From: Algoriphagus sp. AK58
Lineage (GTDB): Bacteria > Bacteroidota > Bacteroidia > Cytophagales > Cyclobacteriaceae
DNA: 64,000 bases
Reading direction: 5' to 3'
NCBI RefSeq assembly: GCF_014324365.1
Contig: NZ_QEIG01000007.1
Coordinates: forward strand, 124,001-188,000
Shown one piece after another: positions 17,645 to 27,239 of this stretch. The position numbers were made by a program, and so were the translations under genes. Each line of letters begins with the position of its first letter. The first letter of the stretch is position 1. The notes beneath the pieces are model-generated. The model made no database searches and was not told the origin of the DNA. It was given only the letters and a program-made list of their open reading frames with translations.

Positions 17645-18859
17645 ATGAACTTCTTAAAAAGTATTCGGTGGATGCTTTTGTTTCTCACGATTCCCTCTTG
17701 GGTGTGGGCACAAAAACAGGAACGTCAGGTAGGGGATACTACCTATTACAAAACCCTGATTCCGGAGGAAAAGCAAGGCTTGCTCAAAAATGTAAGCATG
17801 ATTGCCAACATGAATTATGCCTTCCGAAATGAATTTGTGGATGGGGAGTATGTCCAATCCCGGTTTAGAAACGAGCAATTCCGACTGGAATTTAGGGGAC
17901 AAGTTCACGACAAAGTGTATTTCCGTTTCCGTGACCGATATACCCGGGCGCAGACTTCCGAGTCTATTGACAACCTGAGTCGATCCGTGGATTTGGCCTA
18001 TATCCGGGTCGATTTATCTTCGAAATGGAGTATCTCAGCCGGTAAGATGTGTGCCGACTGGGGAGCTTGGGAATTTGATTGGAATCCGATCGACATTTAC
18101 GAATACTCCGATATTGTGGAGTATGCCGATAACTTCCTTACTGGTGTGGGATTTTCTTACAATGCCAGTCCAAAGAATCAATGGACCTTTCAAATTCTGG
18201 ATTCCAGAACCAAAAGCTTCAGCGAACTCTATGGGGCACAACCCAATTTCTCAGAATCCAAAGCCCCCTTGGCCTTTGTAGCCAACTGGAGGGGAAGTCT
18301 CTTTGATGGGAAAGTAAAGACAATCTGGTCCTATTCTCTTTTCAATGAGGCCCAGGATGCGCAGGGCAACGGTGCTAATATGAACTACATCGCCTTAGGC
18401 AATGAGTTTAATTTTACCCCCAAATTCAGGTTTATTTATGATTTCAAGTGGAGTGATGAGGAATTGGACCGAACCGGGATAGTCAGTGAAACAATTCCAA
18501 ATGACCTGTACAATTACTCAGTTGCCAATACCCAATACATAGGTCATTGGGTGAATCTCCGTTATGTAGTCAGTCCGAAAGTCCACTTGACATTTGTGGG
18601 GATGTTGGATATTTCCAATTGGAAAAACAGCTTCAATGATCCTGAAAATACCACCGGCGAGGAACATATCCGAAATGCCTGGGGATTTATTCCGGCTGTG
18701 GAAGTATATCCTTGGGATGACCTGAACATGAAGTTTTTTGCCAACTGGGTGGGAAGAAGCTATGATTATTCAGATTATGCACAGGAGCGGTTTGGAGCAA
18801 GGAATTACAACACCGGAAGATTTACGGTAGGATTTATTTCTCCGCTTGCCATCTTCTAA
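17645..18859 (+). CDS. Outer-membrane porin-like beta-barrel
   Basis: 404 aa with a signal peptide (SWVWAQ). The mature part is strand-rich (FRLEFRGQVHDKVYFRFRDRYTRA, SVDLAYIRVDLSSKWSISAGKM, YNTGRFTVGFISPLAIF) and ends in an aromatic terminal strand, typical of 16- to 18-stranded porins related to the OprP/OprO type. It probably admits substrate for the module of dcu carrier, asparaginase and aspartase that it directly follows. Substrate specificity cannot be read from sequence. Confidence 0.78.
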   Translation: MNFLKSIRWMLLFLTIPSWVWAQKQERQVGDTTYYKTLIPEEKQGLLKNVSMIANMNYAFRNEFVDGEYVQSRFRNEQFRLEFRGQVHDKVYFRFRDRYTRAQTSESIDNLSRSVDLAYIRVDLSSKWSISAGKMCADWGAWEFDWNPIDIYEYSDIVEYADNFLTGVGFSYNASPKNQWTFQILDSRTKSFSELYGAQPNFSESKAPLAFVANWRGSLFDGKVKTIWSYSLFNEAQDAQGNGANMNYIALGNEFNFTPKFRFIYDFKWSDEELDRTGIVSETIPNDLYNYSVANTQYIGHWVNLRYVVSPKVHLTFVGMLDISNWKNSFNDPENTTGEEHIRNAWGFIPAVEVYPWDDLNMKFFANWVGRSYDYSDYAQERFGARNYNTGRFTVGFISPLAIF

Positions 18860-18919
18860 GAGGCAGGCAAATAGACTTCTTTGAGAATGGAAACTTCATC
18901 ATTCTAAAATTTCCACGGG

Positions 18920-20248
18920 ATGGATCAGGTCAATTTACAGAAGCCTGGAAAAGATTTAAGGCCATTAAGGAGCGTTGTCTTAGTTTGCTTAATGGCCCTT
19001 TCTTATGGGTTTGAGCCTGTTCTTGCCCAGCAAACCGCCAAGAAAATCATCCCCGATGGAACGATGGGGGAATATTTGGAGCCGATCGATTCTTTGGAGA
19101 AAAAGAAATTTCTCCAACACCGCTATCTGTTCACCGGACGACTTAGTAGCTTTCGGGTTGGAATGGGATTCCTGTACGAGTATACAGCTTTTTCACAGGA
19201 TGTCATCGCCAAACAGCAGCTGGATTCTATTGGATCTCCCCTTGAAAATCAACTGAAAGTCCGGGATTTCAGGATCATGGCCAATGGCCAATTGACCACC
19301 AAACGGGTTATCTCTTGGAAAATAGGCCTGATGTACGATGGTCCGAGTCGGGAATGGCTCATGCGCGAGACGGGGGTGACTATTGCCGTTCCAGAGATCT
19401 CGGGTCACATTTTTGTAGGACGAACCAAAGAAGGCTATTCACTCAACAAAGTCATGAACGGCTATGCCGGTTGGACCATGGAGCGGCAGATGGTTTTGGA
19501 TGTGATTCCGATTTTGGCTGATGGAATCAAGTGGATTGGTTTTTGGCCCAAGAAAAAAATCATCTGGAATGTGGGTATTTATGATGATTACTTTTCAAAA
19601 AGTCAGGGCTTTTCCACCTACAGCTGGCAAACGGTTGCCAGGGTAGGTTGGCTTCCGATCTTTCTACCTGAAAGCAAAAAGCAGCTTCATTTGGGCGTCA
19701 GCTACCGATATGGAAAAGTGGAAGCTGGAGAAATGAGAGTGAGATCCCGGCCGGAATCCAATCCAGCCCCCTTTTTTATTGATACAGAAAACTTTCATGC
19801 CGGTCATTCCAATCATATTGGGGCCGAAGTCTATTATACCAATGGACCCCTGATGCTTGCCTCTGAATACCACTGGCACAAGTTCAGTTCTCCGGAAAAA
19901 GGAAATCCTCTATTTCATGGAGGAGACGTAGCGATCAGTTACATTTTCACCGGAGCTTCCCGGCCTTACAGCACAGTCAGTGGGGTCTATTCATTTGTTC
20001 CCGTGAAAAATCCTGTATTCAAAGGAGGTTGGGGTGAAGTAGAAGGATTGCTTCGAATCTCCAATTTGGATCTGGACTCGGGTCAGCTCCAAGGAGGTAA
20101 GCTTTGGAGAGTTACTCCCATGGTCAATTGGTACCTGTCCAAGAGCCTTAGATTGGAATTTGCCTATGGCTATGCAGTTTTGGATCGTTTCAATTTGAAG
20201 GGAGTCACACAGATTTTTCAAACCCGACTCCAACTGGCAATACTTTGA
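18920..20248 (+). CDS. Porin, OprP/OprO-like
   Basis: 442 aa; a long basic N-terminus leads into a signal (LVCLMALSYGFEPVLAQ). The barrel pattern includes FRIMANGQLTTKRVISWKIGLMYDG and SGHIFVGRTKEGYSLNKVMNGYAGWTMER. The latter resembles the phosphate-selective porin family segment G...EGFSL...S..D..FMER. The C-terminus TQIFQTRLQLAIL is a terminal strand. It is a second porin of the same cluster, 60 bases after the first. Confidence 0.78.
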   Translation: MDQVNLQKPGKDLRPLRSVVLVCLMALSYGFEPVLAQQTAKKIIPDGTMGEYLEPIDSLEKKKFLQHRYLFTGRLSSFRVGMGFLYEYTAFSQDVIAKQQLDSIGSPLENQLKVRDFRIMANGQLTTKRVISWKIGLMYDGPSREWLMRETGVTIAVPEISGHIFVGRTKEGYSLNKVMNGYAGWTMERQMVLDVIPILADGIKWIGFWPKKKIIWNVGIYDDYFSKSQGFSTYSWQTVARVGWLPIFLPESKKQLHLGVSYRYGKVEAGEMRVRSRPESNPAPFFIDTENFHAGHSNHIGAEVYYTNGPLMLASEYHWHKFSSPEKGNPLFHGGDVAISYIFTGASRPYSTVSGVYSFVPVKNPVFKGGWGEVEGLLRISNLDLDSGQLQGGKLWRVTPMVNWYLSKSLRLEFAYGYAVLDRFNLKGVTQIFQTRLQLAIL

Positions 20249-20380
20249 TTTTGTGATATTTCGATAACACAAAATTATTTTTCTTAAATAATTTCAAAAT
20301 CAGCCTTTATATTTCAATATTTCGAGAAAAGTAGCCTTGTTATTTTGTCGAGGTAAGGCAAAAATTGGTTAACCATAGTT

Positions 20381-20923
20381 ATGCATTCAAATAATGATTC
20401 CAAGAAAAGCTGGATCGACCTAGGTTACGAACTGTTTTCACAGGAAGGGCACGAAGGATTGCAGATCGATCGCCTATCCAGAATCTTGAAAAAAAATAAG
20501 TCTGGATACTACCATTACTTCGGGGATAAAGAGGTTTTTTTAACCGCCCTGATGGAAGAACACTTGAAAAAGGTACTATCCTATGCCGATCAAATCAAAC
20601 TGATTCAAGAATTTGATCCGGAGTACATTCAATTAATGGTAAAAAACAAGATTGCCATTATGTTTCAGATGCAATTGGTAAAGAATCGTGAAGTGCGGCT
20701 TTTTTGGGAGACTGCACAAAAAGTCAACAGTATAATAATTCCGGTAATTTCACCTGTATTTGGTCGATATCTTGGGGTGTCAGCTGAGGAAGCGGAAAAG
20801 TTATGGGTTTTGCTACGGGATTCTTTTTATTCCAGAGTTACTTCGAAAACTTTTTCAGAGACTTGGATTTCAGCTTTTACAGCAGAGCTCAGAGACACTT
20901 TGCATTGGGTGGGCCAAAGGTGA
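20381..20923 (+). CDS. TetR/AcrR-family transcriptional regulator
   Basis: 180 aa. The N-terminal helix-turn-helix follows the TetR pattern: WIDLGYELFSQEGHEGLQIDRLSRILKKNKSGYYHYFGDKEVF (residues 11-53), ending in the YYHYF recognition helix. The remainder is an all-helical ligand-binding domain with no recognised specificity. It follows the asparagine/aspartate/porin genes on the same strand and may regulate them, or the divergently spaced glycosidase cluster downstream. The target is inference only. Confidence 0.85.
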   Translation: MHSNNDSKKSWIDLGYELFSQEGHEGLQIDRLSRILKKNKSGYYHYFGDKEVFLTALMEEHLKKVLSYADQIKLIQEFDPEYIQLMVKNKIAIMFQMQLVKNREVRLFWETAQKVNSIIIPVISPVFGRYLGVSAEEAEKLWVLLRDSFYSRVTSKTFSETWISAFTAELRDTLHWVGQR

Positions 20924-21004
20924 AGTAGGGTCTTTTTCTTCGGGATGGTATTCCACACCTGACTAGAAGAAAAGATTACTCAGGAAACCTTCTTGGCTTT
21001 TTGC

Positions 21005-21033
21005 AGACTGCTTGGGGCGGTCTACATTTTTTT
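21005..21033 (+). terminator. Probable terminator after the TetR gene
   Basis: AGACTGC (21005-21011) pairs with GCGGTCT (21017-21023) with one G-T wobble, followed by a run of seven T. It would separate the asparagine module from the glycosidase cluster. The rest of 20924-21221 holds nothing recognisable. Confidence 0.6.
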
Positions 21034-21221
21034 GGTTCCGGATTTTACATTTCTCAATTGACATCTATTCTTCACTTCTGGACGGACCCGTTTTAATTGA
21101 CTTAAATCCAATTAATTGCTGATTATAGTCATGAATTTTGATTTCAAAACTCTGGAGCTTTATTGGAGTATTGGAGGATTTTTTATCTCCTACAAGATAC
21201 CAACCACAAAAATCAAGACAA

Positions 21222-23981
21222 ATGGAAAAGTCTCGATTGCAAGAAGCCCGAGAGAAAAAAATTCCCTGGAAAAAATGGGGGCCTTACCTGAGTGAGCGTC
21301 AATGGGGCACTGTTCGGGAGGATTATAGCGAAAATGGGGATGCTTGGAATTTTTTCACTCATGACCATTCACGTTCGAGGGCCTATCGATGGGGAGAAGA
21401 CGGGATTGCCGGGATTTCGGATGATCAGCAATTTCTTTGTTTTGCCCTTGCCCTTTGGAACGGGAAAGATCCGATTCTAAAAGAGCGCCTTTTTGGACTT
21501 ACCAACAGTCAGGGTAATCACGGTGAAGACGTGAAAGAATACTATTACTACCTCGACAGCACCCCGACTCATTCCTACATGAAATTCCTCTACAAGTATC
21601 CTCATTCGGCCTACCCGTATGAGGAATTGGTGAGGGTAAATGGACAGCGAACCCGGGAAGAGATGGAGTATGAGTTGATCGATACGGGAATATTTCAGGA
21701 GGATCGCTATTTTGATGTATTTGTAGAATATGCCAAAGGAGAGAGTCCAGAGGATATTCTGGTAAAGATCTCAGCCATCAATAGGGGTCCGGAATCTGCT
21801 GAGCTGCATATTCTTCCCACACTTTGGTTTCGAAATGATTGGTCCAAGTGGATCGCCGAGTCTAACAGGTCTGTGTCCAAACCTATCCTTTCCCAAGCCA
21901 GGTCAGCTAAAGGAATCAGCAGACTTACAGCCAAACACAGCCAACTCGGAGAATTTACCTTGTCCTGTGATGGAGATGTTCCCTTACTTTTCTGTGAAAA
22001 CGAAACCAACCATCAACGCCTTTTTCCTGGCACGGCCAACGAAAGTGCTTTTGCAAAAGACGGTATCAATGACTATGTAGTGTATGGTGCAGAGGGTGCT
22101 GTGAATCCAGAAAAAAAGGGAACGAAAGCTTCTGCTCACTATACACTGAACATCAGTCCAGGCCAGACTTCCGTGGTTCGACTGAGACTTACCAAAAAAG
22201 AGGTCAAGGCCAAGGTGATAGGATTCGGACAAGACTTTGATGCGCTTTTCGAAGAAAGACTCCGTGAAGCGGATGAGTTTTATCAACTGGTCACTCCCCC
22301 AGGCGTCAATTCTGACCAAGCCCAAGTCATGCGACAGGCGATCTCGGGCATGCTTTGGAGCAAGCAGTTCTTCTACTTCGACGGGGATAACTGGCTGGAT
22401 GAGCATCACTCCAACCCGCTGCATACAGGTTTTAAAAACTCCAGGAACTCTGACTGGTACCACATGCTCAACAGGGACATCATCTCTATGCCCGACAAGT
22501 GGGAGTACCCCTGGTATGCAGCTTGGGATCTGGCTTTTCATGCATTACCGCTTTCTATTGTTGATCCTGATTTTGCCAAAGATCAGATGGAACTGATGCT
22601 CCGACCGATCTACCTCCATCCCAATGGACAGATGCCGGCCTATGAGTGGAACTTCAGTGATGTGAACCCGCCTGTTCATGCTTGGGCAAGTTTGTTTCTT
22701 CATCGGGTCGATACTGCTTTTCATGGCAAACCCGATATCAAATTCCTGAAGGCTACTTTCAATAAGCTGCTTATCAATTTTACCTGGTGGGTCAACCGAA
22801 AAGACCGCTCAGGAAAAAATGTGTTTGAAGGTGGATTCTTGGGCCTGGACAATATCGGGATCTTTGACCGAAGCGCACCGTTGCCCACAGGAGGCAATTT
22901 GGAACAGGCAGACGGAACCGCCTGGATGGCCTTGTTCAGCCAGAATATGTTGGAGCTTGCCGGAGAATTGGCTATGGATGATGATTCCTATGAAGAAATG
23001 GTTCTCAAATTTGTCCAGCATTTTCAGTTTATCGCAGCCGCTATGAACAAGAAGGGAAACGACGGCATGTGGGACGAAGAAGATGGATTTTATTATGACC
23101 TCCTCCGATTTCCTGACGGAAGAGCCGAAAAGCTGAAAGTCCGGTCACTGGTAGGACTCTTACCGCTTTGCGCTACCACCATTATTGAAAAATCTCAAAG
23201 AGAAAAAGTACCCGTGGCGATGGAAGCGATCAAGGAAAATCGCCGGAGAATGCCTGAGCTCAAGGAAGCCATGCATGTGACCGGGGAAGGACATTACGGA
23301 GTAAACGAGCGGGGGATAATGGCTTTGGTTGATACAGGCAAACTTCGAAGAATTTTATCGAGAATGCTGGATGAGGAAGAGTTTTTCAGCCCGCATGGAA
23401 TCCGTTCTATTTCCAAATACCACGAGAAGCATCCCTATGTTTTGAATGTCGGGGGGCAGGAGTTTCGCGTTGACTACCTGCCAGCCGAATCCAACACCGG
23501 CATGTTTGGAGGTAATTCCAATTGGAGAGGGCCGGTATGGATGCCTGTCAATGTCATGCTGATCCGGGCCCTTCAACAGTTCTACCTCTATTATGGAGAT
23601 AGTTTCAAGGTAGAATGCCCAACCGGTTCCGGTAAGATGATGAATCTGTTTGAAGTCAGCAAAGAGCTATCCAACCGAATCATTTCCATTTTCACCAAGG
23701 GTGAAAACGGTAAACGGCCTGTTTTTGGCGGAAATGAGAAATTCCAAAACGATCCCCATTGGAAGGATCACCTTCTGTTTTATGAATATTTCCACGGAGA
23801 TAATGGTGCAGGATTGGGGGCAAGCCATCAGACAGGTTGGACGGGTGCCATAGCTAAGCTCATTCAGATTTATGGATTGATCGATCCGGAGAAGTTCCTC
23901 AGTGGAGGTATAAAATCGGCATTTCAAAAAGGAGAGGATATTCTCAAGGCACAAAAAAAGCAAGCAAAAAAGATTTCATGA
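21222..23981 (+). CDS. GH63-like glucosidase (MGH1-type glycoside hydrolase)
   Basis: 919 aa from the ATG at 21222 (MEKSRLQEAREKKIPWKKWGPYLSER); the longer in-frame N-terminus lacks family features. There is no signal peptide, so it should be cytoplasmic. The (alpha/alpha)6 catalytic region carries the GH63 hallmarks DKWEYPWYAAWDLAFHALPL, PAYEWNFSDVNPPVHAW and a C-terminal NWRGPVWMPVNVML. Bacterial members hydrolyse alpha-glucosides or glucosyl/mannosyl-glycerate. It is followed by a GH13 enzyme and an aquaporin, suggesting turnover of a glucoside osmolyte or oligosaccharide. That role is inference. Confidence 0.85.
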   Translation: MEKSRLQEAREKKIPWKKWGPYLSERQWGTVREDYSENGDAWNFFTHDHSRSRAYRWGEDGIAGISDDQQFLCFALALWNGKDPILKERLFGLTNSQGNHGEDVKEYYYYLDSTPTHSYMKFLYKYPHSAYPYEELVRVNGQRTREEMEYELIDTGIFQEDRYFDVFVEYAKGESPEDILVKISAINRGPESAELHILPTLWFRNDWSKWIAESNRSVSKPILSQARSAKGISRLTAKHSQLGEFTLSCDGDVPLLFCENETNHQRLFPGTANESAFAKDGINDYVVYGAEGAVNPEKKGTKASAHYTLNISPGQTSVVRLRLTKKEVKAKVIGFGQDFDALFEERLREADEFYQLVTPPGVNSDQAQVMRQAISGMLWSKQFFYFDGDNWLDEHHSNPLHTGFKNSRNSDWYHMLNRDIISMPDKWEYPWYAAWDLAFHALPLSIVDPDFAKDQMELMLRPIYLHPNGQMPAYEWNFSDVNPPVHAWASLFLHRVDTAFHGKPDIKFLKATFNKLLINFTWWVNRKDRSGKNVFEGGFLGLDNIGIFDRSAPLPTGGNLEQADGTAWMALFSQNMLELAGELAMDDDSYEEMVLKFVQHFQFIAAAMNKKGNDGMWDEEDGFYYDLLRFPDGRAEKLKVRSLVGLLPLCATTIIEKSQREKVPVAMEAIKENRRRMPELKEAMHVTGEGHYGVNERGIMALVDTGKLRRILSRMLDEEEFFSPHGIRSISKYHEKHPYVLNVGGQEFRVDYLPAESNTGMFGGNSNWRGPVWMPVNVMLIRALQQFYLYYGDSFKVECPTGSGKMMNLFEVSKELSNRIISIFTKGENGKRPVFGGNEKFQNDPHWKDHLLFYEYFHGDNGAGLGASHQTGWTGAIAKLIQIYGLIDPEKFLSGGIKSAFQKGEDILKAQKKQAKKIS

Positions 23982-24020
23982 AAGAAGGGAAAGTTTCATA
24001 ACTCCAAAGAATTATTGACC

Positions 24021-25529
24021 ATGGCAAATCCCACCTATCCCTCATTGTACCAAATCAACACTCGGGTTTATTTGACCGAGTTGTCTCAAGGTTTGGGCCG
24101 GCCAGCCACGTTGGATGATATACCCGATAGTGATCTGGTTAAGATCGCCGAAAAAGGCTTTGATTGGGTCTGGTTTCTGAGTGTATGGAAAACAGGCGAA
24201 AAGGGAAGAAAAATTTCTCTCAACAACCCCGAGTGGAGAGAGGAATTCCAAAAGACACTGCCTGATTTGAAAGATCAGGACATTGGTGGTTCCGGTTTTT
24301 CCATCGCAGGGTACCAAGTTCATCCTGCCTTGGGTGGTGATGCCGCACTGAAGCGGCTTCGAAAAAGGCTTTCTAAACTTGGGCTAAAGCTGATGCTAGA
24401 TTTTGTTCCAAATCATATGGGACCGGATCATCCATGGGTGGAGAGACATCTGGAATTTTTTGTCTCCGGTACCGAGGAAGACCTCCAAAGATCCCCTCAA
24501 AATTATACCAAAGTAAAGGCAGGAAAGAAAGAATGGATAGTAGGTTATGGACGTGATCCCTACTTCGAAGGTTGGCCGGATACCCTTCAGCTCGATTATA
24601 GCAATCCTGCCGTTGTGGAAGCTATGATCGCTGAGCTCCGTAAAGTTTCCACCCAATGTGATGGGGTACGTTGCGATATGGCTATGCTGATCTTGCCTGA
24701 GGTTTTTGAAAAAACCTGGGGTCGAAGAGCACTGTCATTCTGGCCCGAGGCTATCTCTGAAATCCGTAAAACGCTACCGGAATTCTGCTTTATGGCGGAA
24801 GTATATTGGGATTTGGAGTGGACACTGCAGCAAGCAGGCTTTAATTATACTTACGATAAGCGACTCTATGATAGACTGCTGGATGCATGTGTGCGTGATA
24901 TCAGAGGCCACTTAAGAGCAGAAATGGCGTTTCAGAATAAGCTTGCCCGATTTATGGAAAATCACGACGAACCAAGGGCAGCATCGATGTTTTCGGACAT
25001 TGCCCACCACCAAGCCGCAGCCGTGATTACCTACCTTACGCCAGGCCTTAGGTTTTTCCATCAGGGACAGCTGGAAGGTAAGACCAAGCGGATTTCTCCG
25101 CATTTGGTCCGTGGTCCCAAGGAGCCTGTCCACAAAGTACTTCAGAAGTTTTATGATGCACTCTTGAAAATTTTGAACCTCCAGGAGGTGCGGGATGGCA
25201 AGTGGATGTTGCTGGAATGTGTACCGGCTTGGGAAGGCAACAGTAGTTGGGATGCCTTTGTGGCCTTTGGATGGGTCGGACCCAATCCCGGTCAAAAATG
25301 GGTAGTCGTGGTCAATTACAGGCCTTACCGTTCCCAATGTTATTTGAAGCTCCCCTGTCCTGAATTTGCCGGCTCGGATTGGAAACTGCAAGATTTAATG
25401 AGCAAAGCAAGTTATGAGCGGAATGGCTATGATTTGCAATCCGGAGGTCTTTACCTTGATTTGGATGCTTGGGGGTACCACGTATTTGACATGAAGAAAA
25501 TCAAGTCTAAATCCAAAAACTCCAAATAA
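24021..25529 (+). CDS. GH13 alpha-amylase family enzyme
   Basis: 502 aa from the ATG at 24021 (MANPTYPSLYQINTRVYL). It has no signal peptide. All four GH13 motifs are visible in order: DFVPNH (region I), GVRCDMAML with nucleophile Asp219 (region II), AEVYWD with the acid/base Glu (region III) and FMENHDE (region IV). The C-terminal beta domain ends near VFDMKK. The fold cleaves or transfers alpha-glucosyl bonds; which bond cannot be assigned. It starts 39 bases after the GH63 gene, so co-transcription is likely. Confidence 0.9.
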   Translation: MANPTYPSLYQINTRVYLTELSQGLGRPATLDDIPDSDLVKIAEKGFDWVWFLSVWKTGEKGRKISLNNPEWREEFQKTLPDLKDQDIGGSGFSIAGYQVHPALGGDAALKRLRKRLSKLGLKLMLDFVPNHMGPDHPWVERHLEFFVSGTEEDLQRSPQNYTKVKAGKKEWIVGYGRDPYFEGWPDTLQLDYSNPAVVEAMIAELRKVSTQCDGVRCDMAMLILPEVFEKTWGRRALSFWPEAISEIRKTLPEFCFMAEVYWDLEWTLQQAGFNYTYDKRLYDRLLDACVRDIRGHLRAEMAFQNKLARFMENHDEPRAASMFSDIAHHQAAAVITYLTPGLRFFHQGQLEGKTKRISPHLVRGPKEPVHKVLQKFYDALLKILNLQEVRDGKWMLLECVPAWEGNSSWDAFVAFGWVGPNPGQKWVVVVNYRPYRSQCYLKLPCPEFAGSDWKLQDLMSKASYERNGYDLQSGGLYLDLDAWGYHVFDMKKIKSKSKNSK

Positions 25530-25595
25530 GTAAGGAGAGATACCAAGTCTTTCCCTCCTTTATCGTTGCCTTTCCCAAATCGAGTTTTTCTAGCC

Positions 25596-26399
25596 GTGGA
25601 AAACCAACACTATTTCACCAGATATTGGAGGGCCTATTTGTCGGAGATGGCCGGCACGGCGCTGCTCTTGCTGATTGGGCTTTCCATTGTCATTTTTCTT
25701 TTTGCAGCGGAAACTCCCATGGCGGAAATCATTCCAAATGTAACTCATCGAAGGATGCTTTCCGGCTTTTTGTTTGGCGCCACGGGGGGTATCATTTCTA
25801 TGACCGCCATCGGACGGGAGAGCGGTGCCCATATCAATCCTGCAGTGACCATGGTGTTTTTTCTGTTTGGAAAGATTGAAAAGCGGGCAGCATTGGCCTA
25901 TGTCATTTCCCAGCTAATGGGGGCTGTGATCGGCTGTCTTCCGCTTTTTATTTGGGGAGCTTGGGGTGATAGCATCGATTTTGGGGCGACTTATCCCGGA
26001 GTGGGCTATACGGTTTCCGAAGCGTTTTGGGGAGAGGTAAGTACCACCTTTATCATGGTTTCTTTACTGATCGTGTTTATAGGTTTTCGGTCCATCCGTC
26101 CTTTCACGCCGATGCTTTTCCCGTTTTTATATTCCATCATGGTACCCATTGAGGCGGCTATATCGGGCACCAGTACCAATCCAGCACGAAGTTTTGGTCC
26201 GGCTGTGGTGACAGGGATTTGGGATAGTTGGTGGATCTATTGGGCAGGTCCAATCCTTGGGGCACTGTTGGCATCCTTAGTATTCAGTGCTTTGGCAAAA
26301 CGAATCACCGTGGCCAAGCTATACCATTTTGACACCGACCGGGACGGCTTGTTTCGTAGAAAGGGAACTTCGGTGCCGAGTGGAAAGGGAGGGGGTTGA
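25596..26399 (+). CDS. Aquaporin / MIP-family channel
   Basis: 267 aa from the GTG at 25596 (a TTG 30 bases earlier is also possible). Six transmembrane helices and both NPA boxes are present: GAHINPAVTMVFF and STNPARSFGPAVV, the second followed by the selectivity-filter Arg. The C-terminal tail is basic and cytoplasmic. The channel conducts water or small solutes such as glycerol. Its position behind two cytoplasmic glycosidases fits an osmolyte role, but specificity is not decided here. Confidence 0.88.
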   Translation: MENQHYFTRYWRAYLSEMAGTALLLLIGLSIVIFLFAAETPMAEIIPNVTHRRMLSGFLFGATGGIISMTAIGRESGAHINPAVTMVFFLFGKIEKRAALAYVISQLMGAVIGCLPLFIWGAWGDSIDFGATYPGVGYTVSEAFWGEVSTTFIMVSLLIVFIGFRSIRPFTPMLFPFLYSIMVPIEAAISGTSTNPARSFGPAVVTGIWDSWWIYWAGPILGALLASLVFSALAKRITVAKLYHFDTDRDGLFRRKGTSVPSGKGGG

Positions 26400-26666
26400 T
26401 ATGAGATGGTTATTGTAAATGGCGTCCTTGACTCGTTGATCAGCCATGTATCGCTACTTTGGGAGGGTAGATTTTCAAAGAATATTCGAGCAATTTCTTC
26501 AAATAATACAGTAAAGATTTACCTCTTTTTTTAAGAATAATTGGCTTGCAGACCTCTCAACCCACAAAAGTCATAGGTATGATCTCGCGATTTTCATTAT
26601 TTTGATTTGATGGCTTCCAAACCGAATCGGACTCAACTAGAACATTTCATTTCGGGTCTATCTGTT

Positions 26667-27203
26667 ATGAAAAAGACACTGCTTATTCTATTAGTCCTCT
26701 TGGCCTTTGCCAATCTTGGGATTGCCCAAGAATCAGCTTCCGAAGGTCACCGCCCCAAAATTCGGGCAGCTATCCTCATGGCAAACAGCCGGGTACCTCA
26801 CAGCTATGAAGGGGAAAAGAAACTGCTGATTTTGCCAACTTGGGGGATGGATGTGGATTATTTTTTTCATCCCAGATGGTCTGTGGCCTTTCAGGCAGAT
26901 ATCAAGGTCCAGAGTTTTGAAGTGGAAAAGAATGAGGCAAGTCTGGAAAGGAGCTATCCGGTGGCTCTGGCGGGGGTGATTCACTTTCATGCCCTACGGC
27001 ATTGGTCCTTTTATGCAGGACCGGGCTATGAGTTGGAGAAAAGCGAAAACCTTTTCCTGGTCAAACTTGGCACAGAGTACAGTTTTGAGATCACCGAAGA
27101 CTTTGAAATCGCACTCAATCTGGCCTATGAAAACAAAAATGAAGTGTATGATTCCTGGACTTTTGGAGTGGCTTTCAATAAAAAGATCTGGGAAAAAAAG
27201 TAA
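26667..27203 (+). CDS. Small outer-membrane beta-barrel protein
   Basis: 178 aa from the ATG at 26667 (MKKTLLILLVLLAF). The upstream in-frame extension lacks a signal-like start. The signal ends at GIAQ. Strand-like alternation is clear (GMDVDYFFHPRWSVAFQADIKVQSF, WSFYAGPGYELEK, FEIALNLAYENK, WTFGVAFNKKIW). It is similar in style to outer-membrane beta-barrel domain proteins. No function is known. The preceding 26400-26666 shows no gene. Confidence 0.72.
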   Translation: MKKTLLILLVLLAFANLGIAQESASEGHRPKIRAAILMANSRVPHSYEGEKKLLILPTWGMDVDYFFHPRWSVAFQADIKVQSFEVEKNEASLERSYPVALAGVIHFHALRHWSFYAGPGYELEKSENLFLVKLGTEYSFEITEDFEIALNLAYENKNEVYDSWTFGVAFNKKIWEKK

Positions 27204-27239
27204 ATCATGGATCATGCCCTCCTCTGAACTGCCAAAAAA

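Noticed and set aside
17654-17908. Antisense frames within porin and glycosidase genes
   Set aside because: They are shadows of strongly recognisable genes on the other strand, with no domain or start context.
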